Positions 27,792 to 36,743 of a DNA stretch of 64,000 nt are shown here, piece by piece (position 1 is the stretch's first letter; each line of letters begins with the position of its first letter). The stretch comes from an uncultured Gammaproteobacteria bacterium (GTDB taxonomy: Bacteria; Pseudomonadota; Gammaproteobacteria; HK1): contig OY282353.1 in assembly GCA_958295465.1 (NCBI GenBank), forward strand, positions 4,951,001-5,015,000, given 5' to 3'. Under the pieces are notes generated by a model, which was given only the letters and a program-made list of their open reading frames with translations, had not been told where the DNA came from and ran no database searches. Both the position numbers and the translations under genes were made by a program.

Positions 27792-28973
27792 TCAGTAGCA
27801 GTTCGCCTCCCGGATCGCCTCACCGGCCAGCACCCGTTCGTAGCCGAAGCGGGTCAGATCGATGGTGCGGTACTCTCCGAAGGCGATGAGCTCGGAGAGC
27901 GCCCTTCCTGCCGCCGGGGACTGCTGCAGGCCGTGGCCGGAGAAGCCGGCCGCGAGGTAGAAGTTCTCGTACGCCGGGGTGCGCCCGATGATCAGGTTCT
28001 CGTCGAGGGTGTTGTAGTCGTAGTGGCAGCACCAGGCCCCGGTCAGCTTGATCGCCTCGAACGCGGGCACGCGCGACGCGAGCGCCGGCCAGATCAGCTC
28101 GTCGAACAGGTGGTAGTCGATCCCGGTGTCCTTCGTCACCGGGTCCTGCTCGGGCGGGGGAGAGACGTTGGAGATGAACCCCTTGCCCTCGGAGCGGAAG
28201 GCGACGCCGGTCTCGGTGATCGTGAGCGGCGTCGCGCCGATCGGCTCGCGGCACTCGAATACGAAGGTGACCCGCTTGCGGGACTCGATGGGGAGCTCGA
28301 CCCCGAGGGACGCGCAGAACTCCGGAGCGCCCCAGGCGCCGGCCGCGTTGACCACGACACCGCAGGCGACGACGCCGGCTTCTGCGAGCGTCACTCCGGT
28401 GACCCGTGCACCGTCTCCCTGCACCGAGAGCGCCTCGTCCTGCACGAAATCCACGCCGAGCGACCGCGCCTTGCGCCGGTAGGCCTGAAGGAGCGAGTAC
28501 GGATCGACGTATCCCTCGTTGCTGTCGCTCAGGAACCCGCCCGCGATGCCGCCGGTGTCGATCCATGGATAGCGCGCCCGCAGCTCGTCCGGCGCCCTGA
28601 AGTGGACGTCGACTCCGAGGTCGCGTTGCACCGCGTTGTCGTCGAGCATGGTCGGCAGCATCGACTCGGTGGCGAGCAGCAGGTAGCCGTTCTCGCGGAA
28701 ACCCACGTCGGGCGCTTCGCCGCCGATCGCCAGATACTCGCCGATGTGCTTGAGAAAGTGGACTCCGAACAGGCCGATCCGGATGTTCTCGGGGGTGGAG
28801 AACTGCTGCCGGAATCCGCCCGTCGCCTTCGCCGACGGGGCGTTCTCGTAGGTCGGGTCGCGCTCGACCACCAGCACCGTCCCGTCGAACCCCGGCTCGC
28901 GGGCGAGAAACAGCGCGGTGGCGCAGCCGGTCACGCCGCCGCCCACGATCACTACGTCATATCGTGTATCCAT
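27792..28973 (-). CDS. FAD-dependent oxidoreductase, DAO family
   Basis: A 393-residue D-amino-acid-oxidase-type flavoenzyme with N-terminal dinucleotide motif VVIVGGGVTGCATALFLA, ending VLVVERD. VVNAAGAWG marks the FAD domain; the C-terminal GRTPAYENFYLAAGFSGHGLQQSPAAGRALSEL is typical of sarcosine/dimethylglycine-oxidase-like and FOXRED1-like proteins. It probably oxidises an N-methylated or secondary amine; the substrate is unknown. The start is ATG 28973. It follows hyuA by 35 bases on the same strand and is likely in its operon. Confidence 0.88.
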   Translation of the reverse strand: MDTRYDVVIVGGGVTGCATALFLAREPGFDGTVLVVERDPTYENAPSAKATGGFRQQFSTPENIRIGLFGVHFLKHIGEYLAIGGEAPDVGFRENGYLLLATESMLPTMLDDNAVQRDLGVDVHFRAPDELRARYPWIDTGGIAGGFLSDSNEGYVDPYSLLQAYRRKARSLGVDFVQDEALSVQGDGARVTGVTLAEAGVVACGVVVNAAGAWGAPEFCASLGVELPIESRKRVTFVFECREPIGATPLTITETGVAFRSEGKGFISNVSPPPEQDPVTKDTGIDYHLFDELIWPALASRVPAFEAIKLTGAWCCHYDYNTLDENLIIGRTPAYENFYLAAGFSGHGLQQSPAAGRALSELIAFGEYRTIDLTRFGYERVLAGEAIREANCY

Positions 28974-29008
28974 GTGTCGATGATACTCCGTGCCGGCGTC
29001 GACGAGAT

Positions 29009-31153
29009 TCATCCCGGCTCGGATACGGGCGCCTGTCGATCTTCGTCTTTTCTCCGTCGGCGTTCGATGACGAGATAATGGTTCGCGGCGACGCGGACGC
29101 CGAAGCGCCGGGGGACGTAGGTCGAGGTCTGGTCCTCGGCGATGACGGCGGGTCCCTCGAGGGCGGTCCCGGGTTCGAGATCCGGGCGCCAGAAGAGCGG
29201 CACGTCCTGCTCCTCGCCGGATTCGAGGTCCGGCATCCGCAGGCGATCGGCCGGCGCCGGCGCGGGCCGCGGCTCCACCTCCCCCACCGGCTCGGGACGC
29301 CCGGCAATCGTGGAGATCGTGAGCGCCCAAGTCAGTACCTCGACCTCGGCCTCGGGAATGACGCGGCGGTACAGCCTGGAGTACTCCTCGTCGAACGCCC
29401 GCTGCACGACCTCGCGATCCTCCGCACCGAGCGCGCGCACCGGGAACGGAACGAATATCTCGTGTCCCTGCCCGGCGTAGCGCATGTACGCACCCCGAAC
29501 CTGCACGATCCGAGCATCCGGCGCGCCGCTTCGCACCACGGCGAATGCCTCGCAGTGCATCTCCTCGAAAATCGCGTTGGCGACGCGGGGCTCGAAGTCG
29601 CGCAGCCGCATGTTGCGGCTGCGCACCACCTCGTAGGCGACCGGCGCACGCAGAAATCCGATCGCCGATCCGACTCCGGCTTCCGTCGGCACGATGACGG
29701 TATCGGTCCCGAGCTTCTCGGCGAAGCGGCCGACGTGCAGCGGCGCGGCGCCTCCGAACGCGATCACGGCATGGTCGGAGGCGGCCTTGCCCTGCTCCAC
29801 CGCATGCACGCGCGCCGCGTTCGACATTGCTTCATCGACCATCTCGGTGATCCCGAACGCGGCCATGCGGCCGTCGAGCCCCAGCGGTTCACCGACACCG
29901 CTCGCGACCGCCCGGCGGGCCGCTTCGACGTCGAGGGTGATCTTCCCGCCCGCGAACCGTGTCGGGTCGATGCGTCCGAGCGCGACGTCGGCGTCGGTGA
30001 TGGTGGGCGCCTTCCCGCCGTGTCCATAGGCGGCAGGGCCAGGGTCGGCGCCCGCACTGTCGGGGCCCACCGCGATCCTGCCGGTCGCGTCGACTCTCGC
30101 GATGGACCCCCCGCCAGCACCGATCTCCACCATCTCGATGACCGGGATGCGCAACGGGAACCCGCTGCCCTTCATGAACCGCGCCCGGCGGTCCACCTCG
30201 AACTCGCGCGCGGTCTGCGGCGTGTAGTCGTCGATGAGGCAGATCTTGGCGGTGGTCCCGCCCATGTCGAAGGAGACGACCTTGTCGAGCTCCATCTCCG
30301 CCGCGATGCGGGTGGCGAGGATCGCGCCGCCGGCCGGTCCCGACTCCACGAGACGGATGGGGAAGCGGATGGCGGCATCGAGGCTCGCGAGGCCGCCGCC
30401 CGAGGTCATGAGCAGCACGGGGCAGGTGAGGCCACGGGCTTCGAGCCGCGTGCGGAGGCGGCCGAGGTAGCTCGCCATGAGCGGCTGCACGTAGGCGTTC
30501 GCGGCCGTGGTACAGAAGCGCTCGTACTCGCGGACCTCGGGGCATACCTCGCTCGACAGGGTGATCGAAACCCCCGGAAGCGCCGCGGCGACGATTTCCC
30601 GCGCCCGGCATTCGTGGACGGGGTTGGCATAGCCGTGGAGAAAGCCGATCCCGACACTGTCGATTTCGAGCCGCGCCAGCTCACCGGCCACCGCCTCGAC
30701 CGCCGCCTCGTCCAGCGGCTTCAGCACCCGGCCGTTCACGTCGACCCGCTCCGGCACCACCAGCCGGCGTTCGCGGGGCACCAACGCGGGCGGCTTTTCG
30801 ATCATGATGTCGTACTGGTCGTAGCGGCTCTCGTAGCCGATGTCGAGCACGTCACGGAAACCTTCGGTGGTTACGAACGCGGTGAGCGCGCCCTTGCGTT
30901 CGATGATCGCGTTGGTAGCCAGCGTGGTGCCGTGGATGAGGAGCCCGACCACCCCCGGCTCGACACCGGCGCGCGCGAGCACGTCGTCCACGCCGGCGAG
31001 CACCGCATCGTCCGGGGCGCCCGGCGTCGTGAGCACCTTGGCGGTGGTCAGGGCGTCTCCGTGTTCCAGCACGACGTCGGTGAAGGTGCCGCCGACGTCG
31101 ACGGCGATCCGTGCCGTGGGGACGCCGCTCGCGGGCGTCGAGTGGTCGTTCAT
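29009..31153 (-). CDS. Hydantoinase/oxoprolinase family protein (HyuA-like)
   Basis: A 714-residue protein of the HyuA/5-oxoprolinase alpha family, which use ATP to open cyclic amides such as N-methylhydantoin or 5-oxoproline. Seen: RIAVDVGGTFTDVV, the phosphate-binding GTTLATNAIIERKG, SFDMGGTTAKICLIDD, EIGAGGGSIARVD, DSAGADPGPAAYGHGG and AFGGAAPLHVGRFAE. Start ATG 31153 has CAGGAACG upstream. The normal partner HyuB is not next to it; instead a DAO flavoenzyme follows. The exact substrate is open. Confidence 0.88.
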   Translation of the reverse strand: MNDHSTPASGVPTARIAVDVGGTFTDVVLEHGDALTTAKVLTTPGAPDDAVLAGVDDVLARAGVEPGVVGLLIHGTTLATNAIIERKGALTAFVTTEGFRDVLDIGYESRYDQYDIMIEKPPALVPRERRLVVPERVDVNGRVLKPLDEAAVEAVAGELARLEIDSVGIGFLHGYANPVHECRAREIVAAALPGVSITLSSEVCPEVREYERFCTTAANAYVQPLMASYLGRLRTRLEARGLTCPVLLMTSGGGLASLDAAIRFPIRLVESGPAGGAILATRIAAEMELDKVVSFDMGGTTAKICLIDDYTPQTAREFEVDRRARFMKGSGFPLRIPVIEMVEIGAGGGSIARVDATGRIAVGPDSAGADPGPAAYGHGGKAPTITDADVALGRIDPTRFAGGKITLDVEAARRAVASGVGEPLGLDGRMAAFGITEMVDEAMSNAARVHAVEQGKAASDHAVIAFGGAAPLHVGRFAEKLGTDTVIVPTEAGVGSAIGFLRAPVAYEVVRSRNMRLRDFEPRVANAIFEEMHCEAFAVVRSGAPDARIVQVRGAYMRYAGQGHEIFVPFPVRALGAEDREVVQRAFDEEYSRLYRRVIPEAEVEVLTWALTISTIAGRPEPVGEVEPRPAPAPADRLRMPDLESGEEQDVPLFWRPDLEPGTALEGPAVIAEDQTSTYVPRRFGVRVAANHYLVIERRRRKDEDRQAPVSEPG

Positions 31154-31329
31154 CGCATGACGTTCCTGTCGTGGATACGGGGCGGCGCCCGCAGCGCCGG
31201 GCGCCCTGGAGACGCATGAGGGTATGATACGGAAAGCAGATGCCGGGGTTCGAACGTTTCCGGCCGACGCGGAAGGTGCATTCGCGGACGAACGAGGTCG
31301 ATCATTCAAACCGGGGAGACGGCATCGAC

Positions 31330-31920
31330 ATGAGCGCATGGATTCGCATGATCCCCCCCGAGGAGGCGACCGGACGGCTCGCGGAGCTGTACGAGCGGGT
31401 CAGGACGCCGCACGGCACCGTGGACAACGTGATGCGGGCGCATTCGCTGCGGCCCGATTCGCTCGAAGGGCATGTGGCGCTGTACAGGAGCGTGCTGCAC
31501 AACGAGGCGAACACACTTCCGTTCTGGTTCCTCGAGGCGGTTGCGACCTGCGTGAGCCTCACCAACCGCTGCCACTACTCGACCACGCACCACTCCGCCA
31601 ACATGCGGCGGCTGCTCGACGACGAGTCACGGGGGGAGGCGATGTACGCGGCGCTCGCCTGCGGGCATCCGGAGGTCGCGTTCGAGGGGAAGGAGCTCGC
31701 CCTGCTGGAGTATGCGCGCAAGCTCACCGCGGAGGTCGGCACGATGTGCGAGGCGGACGTCGAGCGCTTGCGCGAAGCCGGCGCCGGCGACGGGGAGATC
31801 CTCGAAGTCAACCAGGTGTGCGCGTACTTCAACTACTCCAACCGCGTCCTGAACGGCCTGGGGGTGACCACCGTGGGCGACGTGGTCGGATACTACGAGC
31901 GCACGGACGCCGGCGACTGA
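31330..31920 (+). CDS. Carboxymuconolactone-decarboxylase/AhpD-like peroxidase-related protein
   Basis: A 196-residue all-helical AhpD-fold protein. The active-site region reads CVSLTNRCHYSTTHHSANM, with the CxxxxxxC and HxxxxxxH arrangement of the uncharacterised peroxidase-related subgroup. KELALLEYARKLTAEVG and EVNQVCAYFNYSNRVLNGLGV complete the family pattern. It may reduce peroxides or act on lactones; members of this subgroup are poorly characterised. ATG 31330 follows GGGGAG. It heads a plus-strand run with a GST and an FAH-type hydrolase. Confidence 0.83.
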   Translation: MSAWIRMIPPEEATGRLAELYERVRTPHGTVDNVMRAHSLRPDSLEGHVALYRSVLHNEANTLPFWFLEAVATCVSLTNRCHYSTTHHSANMRRLLDDESRGEAMYAALACGHPEVAFEGKELALLEYARKLTAEVGTMCEADVERLREAGAGDGEILEVNQVCAYFNYSNRVLNGLGVTTVGDVVGYYERTDAGD

Positions 31921-32044
31921 AGCCACGCACAAGGCCCGGCTCGCCACCGGCCCTGCTTCGTGGCGGGCGCGGCGGGAATGGATGGGCATCTTCGTCCGAG
32001 CGCCGGCCCCTGGACAATCTCGACCGCGTATTCCGGAGCGAACG

Positions 32045-32668
32045 ATGACCGGTGATCTCGTCTTCTACACCAACCCCATGTCCCGGGGGCGGATCGCGCG
32101 CTGGATGCTGGAGGAGACCGGCGCCGCCTACCGCACCGAGGTTCTCGAGTACGGCCCGATGATGAAGTCCGAGGCGTATCTCGCCGTCAACCCCATGGGC
32201 AAGGTTCCGGCCATCCGTCACCGCGGGACCGTGGTCACCGAGGCCGCCGCGATCTGCGCCTACCTTGCCGACGCCTTCCCCGAGGCCGGTCTTGCCCCTC
32301 CTGCCGGCGACCGCGGCGCCTACTACCGGTGGCTGTTCTTCGCGGCGGGGCCGCTCGAAGCGGCCACGACCAACCGGTTCCTGGGCTTCGAGCCTCCCGC
32401 CGACCAGAGGTCGATGGTCGGCTACGGCACCTTCGATGCGGTGATGGACACCCTGGAGCGCGCGGTGTCCGGCGGAGGCCACGTCGCGGGCGAACGCTTT
32501 TCCGCGGCCGACGTCTACGTGGGATCGCACGTCGGCTGGGGACTGCGAATGGGCACCATCGAGGCGCGCCCCGCCTTCGCCGACTACTGGTCACGGCTCC
32601 AGGGCCGGGACGCCCGCCGGCGCGCCGAGGAGATCGACGACGCTCTCCACAGGGGTGCGCCGGGGTGA
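32045..32668 (+). CDS. Glutathione S-transferase family protein
   Basis: A 207-residue GST with thioredoxin-fold N-terminal domain (LVFYTNPMSRGRIARWMLEETG, NPMGKVPAIRHRGTVVTEAAAICAYLAD, with cis-proline VPAI and the glutathione-binding EAAAI) and an all-helical C-terminal domain. ATG 32045 has GGAGCGA directly upstream. It probably conjugates or isomerises electrophilic intermediates; in this context it may belong to an aromatic-acid route ending in a fumarylacetoacetate-type hydrolase. Confidence 0.87.
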   Translation: MTGDLVFYTNPMSRGRIARWMLEETGAAYRTEVLEYGPMMKSEAYLAVNPMGKVPAIRHRGTVVTEAAAICAYLADAFPEAGLAPPAGDRGAYYRWLFFAAGPLEAATTNRFLGFEPPADQRSMVGYGTFDAVMDTLERAVSGGGHVAGERFSAADVYVGSHVGWGLRMGTIEARPAFADYWSRLQGRDARRRAEEIDDALHRGAPG

Positions 32669-32724
32669 TGCGCCGCGCGAGCATCCACCGGCGGTGGGAC
32701 ATGCCATGAGCTCGGAGCAGGACC

Positions 32725-33525
32725 ATGCGCTGGGCGCGATTCGAACATGAAGGAGCCGCCGGCTACGGCATCGTCGAGGACGACGCCGTGGAGGCGGTCG
32801 AGGGCACGCCGTTCGGCGAGTACCGCCGGATCGGTGTGCGCCACCCCCTCGCCGGTATCACGTGGCTGCCGCCGGTCGTCCCGCCGACCTTCTACTGCGT
32901 CGGCCTGAACTACGCCGAGCACGTCCTGATGGAGGCGAAGCTCCACGGCAGGGACCCCGTACTGCCGGACAAGCCGGACGTGGGCTACCGTGCCCCGAGC
33001 GCGCTCATCGGCCACCGCGCACCCATCGTCCTTCCGCCCGACGCGACGGAGCGGGTCGAGTACGAAGGCGAGCTGGCGTGCGTGGTCGGCCGCACCGCGA
33101 GGCACCTCACGCGGGACGACGCGCTCGCCTGCCTGCTCGGATTCACCATCGGGAACGACGTGAGCGAGCGCTCCTGGCAGGCGCGGGACCGGACCCTGTG
33201 GCGCGCGAAGAACACCGACACGTTCAAGCCGATGGGTCCGTGGATCGAGACCGGCTTCGACCTCGACGCGGCCCTGACCCGGGTGCGGGTCAACGGCCGG
33301 CAGGCCATCGAGTTCCACACCGGCCGCATGATCTTCGGCGTCGTCGACTATCTCGTCGAGATCACGAAGTACGTCACGTTGCAGCCCGGCGACGTCCTCT
33401 GGATGGGCACCGAGGGGCACGCCGATCCGATCCGGGCCGGTGACACCGTGGACATCGAGATCACCGGCATCGGGACGCTGAGCAACCCGGTCGCCACCGG
33501 GACCGGCGCGGCGCAGCCCGCTTGA
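32725..33525 (+). CDS. Fumarylacetoacetate hydrolase family protein
   Basis: A 266-residue FAH-fold enzyme with the metal-binding series EYEGELACVVGR, GFTIGNDVSERSWQ, TFKPMGPWIET and GDVLWMGTEGHADPIRAGDTVDIEI. The family cleaves C-C bonds or decarboxylates beta-keto acids at the end of aromatic catabolism. The start ATG 32725 follows GGAGCAGGA. It is the last gene of the AhpD-GST-FAH run, convergent with the MazG-like gene. Confidence 0.88.
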   Translation: MRWARFEHEGAAGYGIVEDDAVEAVEGTPFGEYRRIGVRHPLAGITWLPPVVPPTFYCVGLNYAEHVLMEAKLHGRDPVLPDKPDVGYRAPSALIGHRAPIVLPPDATERVEYEGELACVVGRTARHLTRDDALACLLGFTIGNDVSERSWQARDRTLWRAKNTDTFKPMGPWIETGFDLDAALTRVRVNGRQAIEFHTGRMIFGVVDYLVEITKYVTLQPGDVLWMGTEGHADPIRAGDTVDIEITGIGTLSNPVATGTGAAQPA

Positions 33526-33635
33526 AAAGGGCCGTCGTTCAGTGCATCGACCCTTCCCCGCTTCGATGGCGCTCGATGGTATGCCGGTCGCCGAGGCGCC
33601 GCGAGTGCCGGACCTCCGCCTGTTCGAGAGCCTCC

Positions 33636-33995
33636 CTACAGCCGGTCGTACTTCGTCGCGTTGCCCCGCGCCTTCTCGGGCGGGTACTTCTCCTCGTTGC
33701 GCGCGAGCTTGCACCGGACCGCGGCGTCGAGATCGACGCCGACCTTGTCCGCGAGCCGCAGGAGATAGATCTGGACGTCGGCGATCTCCTCGGCTACCCG
33801 CTCGTGGAGCGGATGCCCCGGACCGACCGCGCGCGACTGCGCCTCGTCGAGCCACTGGAAGATCTCCAGCAGCTCCGCCGCCTCCACCGACAGCGCGGCA
33901 GCGAGGTTCTTCGGGGCATGGAACTGCTCCCAATCGCGTGCCTCGGCGAAGCGTCGGAGCGCGCGTTGCAGCGCCGTGACGTCGAGCTCACCCAC
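33636..33995 (-). CDS. MazG-like nucleotide pyrophosphohydrolase
   Basis: A 119-residue all-alpha NTP pyrophosphatase of the dCTP-pyrophosphatase (RS21-C6) type. It has WEQFHAPKNLAAALSVEAAELLEIFQWL with the EE..E metal cluster and VAEEIADVQIYLLRLADKVGVDL with E..D. Such enzymes remove non-canonical nucleoside triphosphates. I placed the start at GTG 33995, which overlaps the stop of the enoyl-CoA hydratase gene by eight bases, so the pair is probably co-translated. The frame is open upstream but overlaps more deeply. Confidence 0.85.
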   Translation of the reverse strand: MGELDVTALQRALRRFAEARDWEQFHAPKNLAAALSVEAAELLEIFQWLDEAQSRAVGPGHPLHERVAEEIADVQIYLLRLADKVGVDLDAAVRCKLARNEEKYPPEKARGNATKYDRL

Positions 33996-34791
33996 CGGTG
34001 AACCTCGGCTCGCGCTTCTCGAAGAACGCACGGGTCCCTTCGAGGTTGTCCCTGGTCATCGCGGTCTGCACGAGCGCCTCGGTCTCGAAGTGGAGCGCGC
34101 CTTCGAGCGATCCTTCGAGCGCCGCGTCGATCATCGCCTTGTGAAGCTGGACCGCGACCGGGGCCCGGCTCGCGATGCGCTCGGCGAGGGCGCCCGCGGC
34201 CTCCCGCTCGGTCCCGTCCGGCGCGATGCGGTTGACCAGCCCGATGCGGTGGGCCTCCGCCGCGTCGATGAGCTCGCCGGTGTAGGCCAGCTCGCGCGCC
34301 TTCGCGAGCCCGATCTTGCGCGGGATGAAGTACGTGCCGCCGTTGGTGATGGTCACCCCGATGTTCACCTCCGGAAAGCCGAACCGGGCCGACTCCGCGG
34401 CGACGACGAGATCGCAGGCGAACACCACCTCGCATCCGCCGCCGACCGCGTAGCCGTGCACGCATGCGATGACCGGGCACCGCGCCTGGCGGATGCGGCG
34501 CGTGCTGTTCTGGAGGTTCTTCTGCCACTCCCGGAGCTGGGCCGGGGTGAGCTTGCCGGATGCGATGTCCTCGTTGTGCTCACGGATCTCGCCCACGTCG
34601 TGCCCCGCGAGAAACGCGCGGCCCTCGCCCGCGAGCACGAGGCAGCGCACGTCCCGGTCCGCGTCGATCGCGGCGAGGTGCTCGTCGAGCTCTCCCCAGC
34701 TCTCGATGGTCATCGCGTTCAGGCGTTGCGGGTGGTTGAACTTGAGCCACATGACGTGGCCCTGCTTCTCGAGAATGAATCGGTCACTCAT
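33988..34791 (-). CDS. Enoyl-CoA hydratase/isomerase family protein
   Basis: A 267-residue crotonase-fold protein: MWLKFNHPQRLNAMTIESW, GRAFLAGHDVGEI (oxyanion region), CVHGYAVGGGCEVVFACDLVVAAE and GFPEVNIGVTITNGGTYFIPRKIG. It hydrates or isomerises acyl-CoA intermediates. The start is ATG 34791. With the ligase, MaoC and CoA-transferase genes nearby it outlines a CoA-dependent degradation route. Whether it is a hydratase or another crotonase activity is not fixed by the motifs. Confidence 0.88.
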   Translation of the reverse strand: MSDRFILEKQGHVMWLKFNHPQRLNAMTIESWGELDEHLAAIDADRDVRCLVLAGEGRAFLAGHDVGEIREHNEDIASGKLTPAQLREWQKNLQNSTRRIRQARCPVIACVHGYAVGGGCEVVFACDLVVAAESARFGFPEVNIGVTITNGGTYFIPRKIGLAKARELAYTGELIDAAEAHRIGLVNRIAPDGTEREAAGALAERIASRAPVAVQLHKAMIDAALEGSLEGALHFETEALVQTAMTRDNLEGTRAFFEKREPRFTGG

Positions 34792-34999
34792 CGTCGTTCT
34801 CCCGGTGAGCCGGCAGAGCCTCGCGTCACTCCTGCGACTCCGCCCGCACGTTCGTTTTTCCGTCCTCCGTCCCTGGCCCGGCACCGCCGGACCCGGCACC
34901 GTGGATCCTCGCCTGGATTCACGAACCGCCCTTCGCCACTCCTCATGGGACGGCACGGGCAGGTGGCCGATCCCGTGACGCTCCCGCGACCGGGTCGTC

Positions 35000-36622
35000 T
35001 CAGCGGCGCAGCCTGATCCCGGCCGCCTCCCGATCCCACGTCCCCGGGGTGAGCCCGCGCTCGCGCAACGTGTACTTCCGGATCTTCCCGGTCTGGGTCC
35101 TGGGCAGCTCGTCGACTATCTCCACGTAGCGGGGAATCATGAAGTACGCCATGCGCGGGGTGAGGAACTCGGTGAGTGCGGCGGGGTCGAGCGCCGCGCC
35201 GGGGCGGGGCACCACCACCGCCATGACCTCCTGCTCGGTGTGCTCGGAGGCGACCGGGACCACCGCGCATTCGACGACGTCGGGGTGCGCGACGATCTCC
35301 TGCTCCACCTCCATCGAGGAGATGTTCTCGCCCCGGCGCCGGATCGCGTCCTTCGTGCGATCGACGAAGTAGAGATTGCCTTCCTCGTCGCGCATCAGCA
35401 TGTCGCCGGTGTGAAGCCAGAGGTTGCGCCACGCCGCCACCGTCCAGTCGGGACGGCCCCAGTACCCGATCATCGTCAGCCACGGCTCGCGGGGGCGCAC
35501 CACCGCCTCGCCAGGCACGCCGGGCGGCACTTCGCGGTCGAGCGCGTCGACGATCCGCACTTCGTAGCGGTCCTCGGCGACCCGCCCGCAGGTACGGTCG
35601 TTCGCAAGGTTGAACGTGGAGCGGGTCGGCACGTTGAACTCCGTCGCGCCCCAGGTGGTGGAGACGAGGCAGCCGAAGCGGCGCTTGAACGCCTCGATCT
35701 CCGGCAGCAGGGGAACGACGAGCGCACGCTCCAGCGGGTTGTCCGCGTCGTCTTCGGCCTCCGGCTGCTGATAGAGGAAGTTCGCCATCGCCCCGAGGAG
35801 AAAGGTCGCGGTGGCGCGGTGGCGGCGCACGTCCGGCCAGTAGGCGCCGGCGCTGAACGGCCGCGCCAGCACCGCTTGCGCACCGATCAGGCAAGCCGCA
35901 TAGGCCACCCCCCATTGTCCCGCGATGTGGAACAGCGGCAGCGGTGCGTAATAGACGTCGTCAGGGGCGAGCTCCAGGAGCTCGACCACCGAGCGCGCGT
36001 ACTCGTAGGCCTGGATGTGGGAGATCATCACCCCCTTCGAGGGGCCGGTGGTGCCGGAGGTGTAGAGCACCGCGACGAGATCCGTCGCCGCGGGGCCGTC
36101 GCCCGCGGGGGCATCCGATGCTTCGAGCAGCGTGCCGAACGGAGTGTGCTCCAGGCGCGAGAGCGCGGCCGGCCACCCGCCCGGCGCCCCACCCGGCATC
36201 CCGCCCAGCACGATGAACGATTCCACGCGGCCGGCCCCGACGCCCGCGAGCCGGTCCAGAAACCGCGCGTGCACGATCATCGTCCGCGCCCGCGAGTCGT
36301 TCACCACGTGCGAGAGCACGCTGCCGCGCAGATGGGTGTTGACCGGCACCTGCACCGCCCCGAGCTTCGCGAGCCCGCACCACGCGGCAATGAACTCCAC
36401 GCAGTCCGGCAGCATTACGAGCACGGTATCGCCCTTGGCGACGCCCAGCGCACCGAGGCCGTTCGCAACGCGGTTCGACATCGAATCGACGTCGCGATAC
36501 GTCCAGCTTCGTGCCTCGCCGGTGATCCACGGCGCATCGCCGCGGCTCGCGGCACGGCGCGCGAGCACCTGGTGCAACGTCTGGGCGTCGCGCCCCTCGG
36601 GCGGGGTGAACCGGTCGCTCAT
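35000..36622 (-). CDS. Acyl-CoA ligase / AMP-binding enzyme (CaiC-like)
   Basis: A 540-residue ANL-superfamily enzyme that activates a carboxylic acid via an acyl-adenylate to its CoA thioester. Seen: the P-loop AVLYTSGTTGPSKGVMISH, ATP motif STTWGATEFNV, the hinge-region LWLHTGDMLMRDEEGNLYFVDRTKDAIRRRGENIS, and the catalytic lysine in PRTQTGKIRKYTLRE. Start ATG 36622. It is closest to crotonobetaine/carnitine- or long-chain-type ligases; the acid is unknown. It lies upstream of the enoyl-CoA hydratase on the same strand. Confidence 0.9.
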   Translation of the reverse strand: MSDRFTPPEGRDAQTLHQVLARRAASRGDAPWITGEARSWTYRDVDSMSNRVANGLGALGVAKGDTVLVMLPDCVEFIAAWCGLAKLGAVQVPVNTHLRGSVLSHVVNDSRARTMIVHARFLDRLAGVGAGRVESFIVLGGMPGGAPGGWPAALSRLEHTPFGTLLEASDAPAGDGPAATDLVAVLYTSGTTGPSKGVMISHIQAYEYARSVVELLELAPDDVYYAPLPLFHIAGQWGVAYAACLIGAQAVLARPFSAGAYWPDVRRHRATATFLLGAMANFLYQQPEAEDDADNPLERALVVPLLPEIEAFKRRFGCLVSTTWGATEFNVPTRSTFNLANDRTCGRVAEDRYEVRIVDALDREVPPGVPGEAVVRPREPWLTMIGYWGRPDWTVAAWRNLWLHTGDMLMRDEEGNLYFVDRTKDAIRRRGENISSMEVEQEIVAHPDVVECAVVPVASEHTEQEVMAVVVPRPGAALDPAALTEFLTPRMAYFMIPRYVEIVDELPRTQTGKIRKYTLRERGLTPGTWDREAAGIRLRR

Positions 36623-36743
36623 CGACGGCCGCCTCTGCCCATGTCCGGCGTGCGCGGGAATATATTCGACGACCTTCCGCCGCCCGGACCGGGCATGGCG
36701 GCCCGGTTCCCGCCCCTCCAGGCGGCAACCATGCCCTTCACGT

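Noticed and set aside
31235..31260. GGGGTTCGAACGTTTCC as a tRNA T-arm
   Set aside because: No pairing T-stem, anticodon arm or acceptor stem can be built around it.
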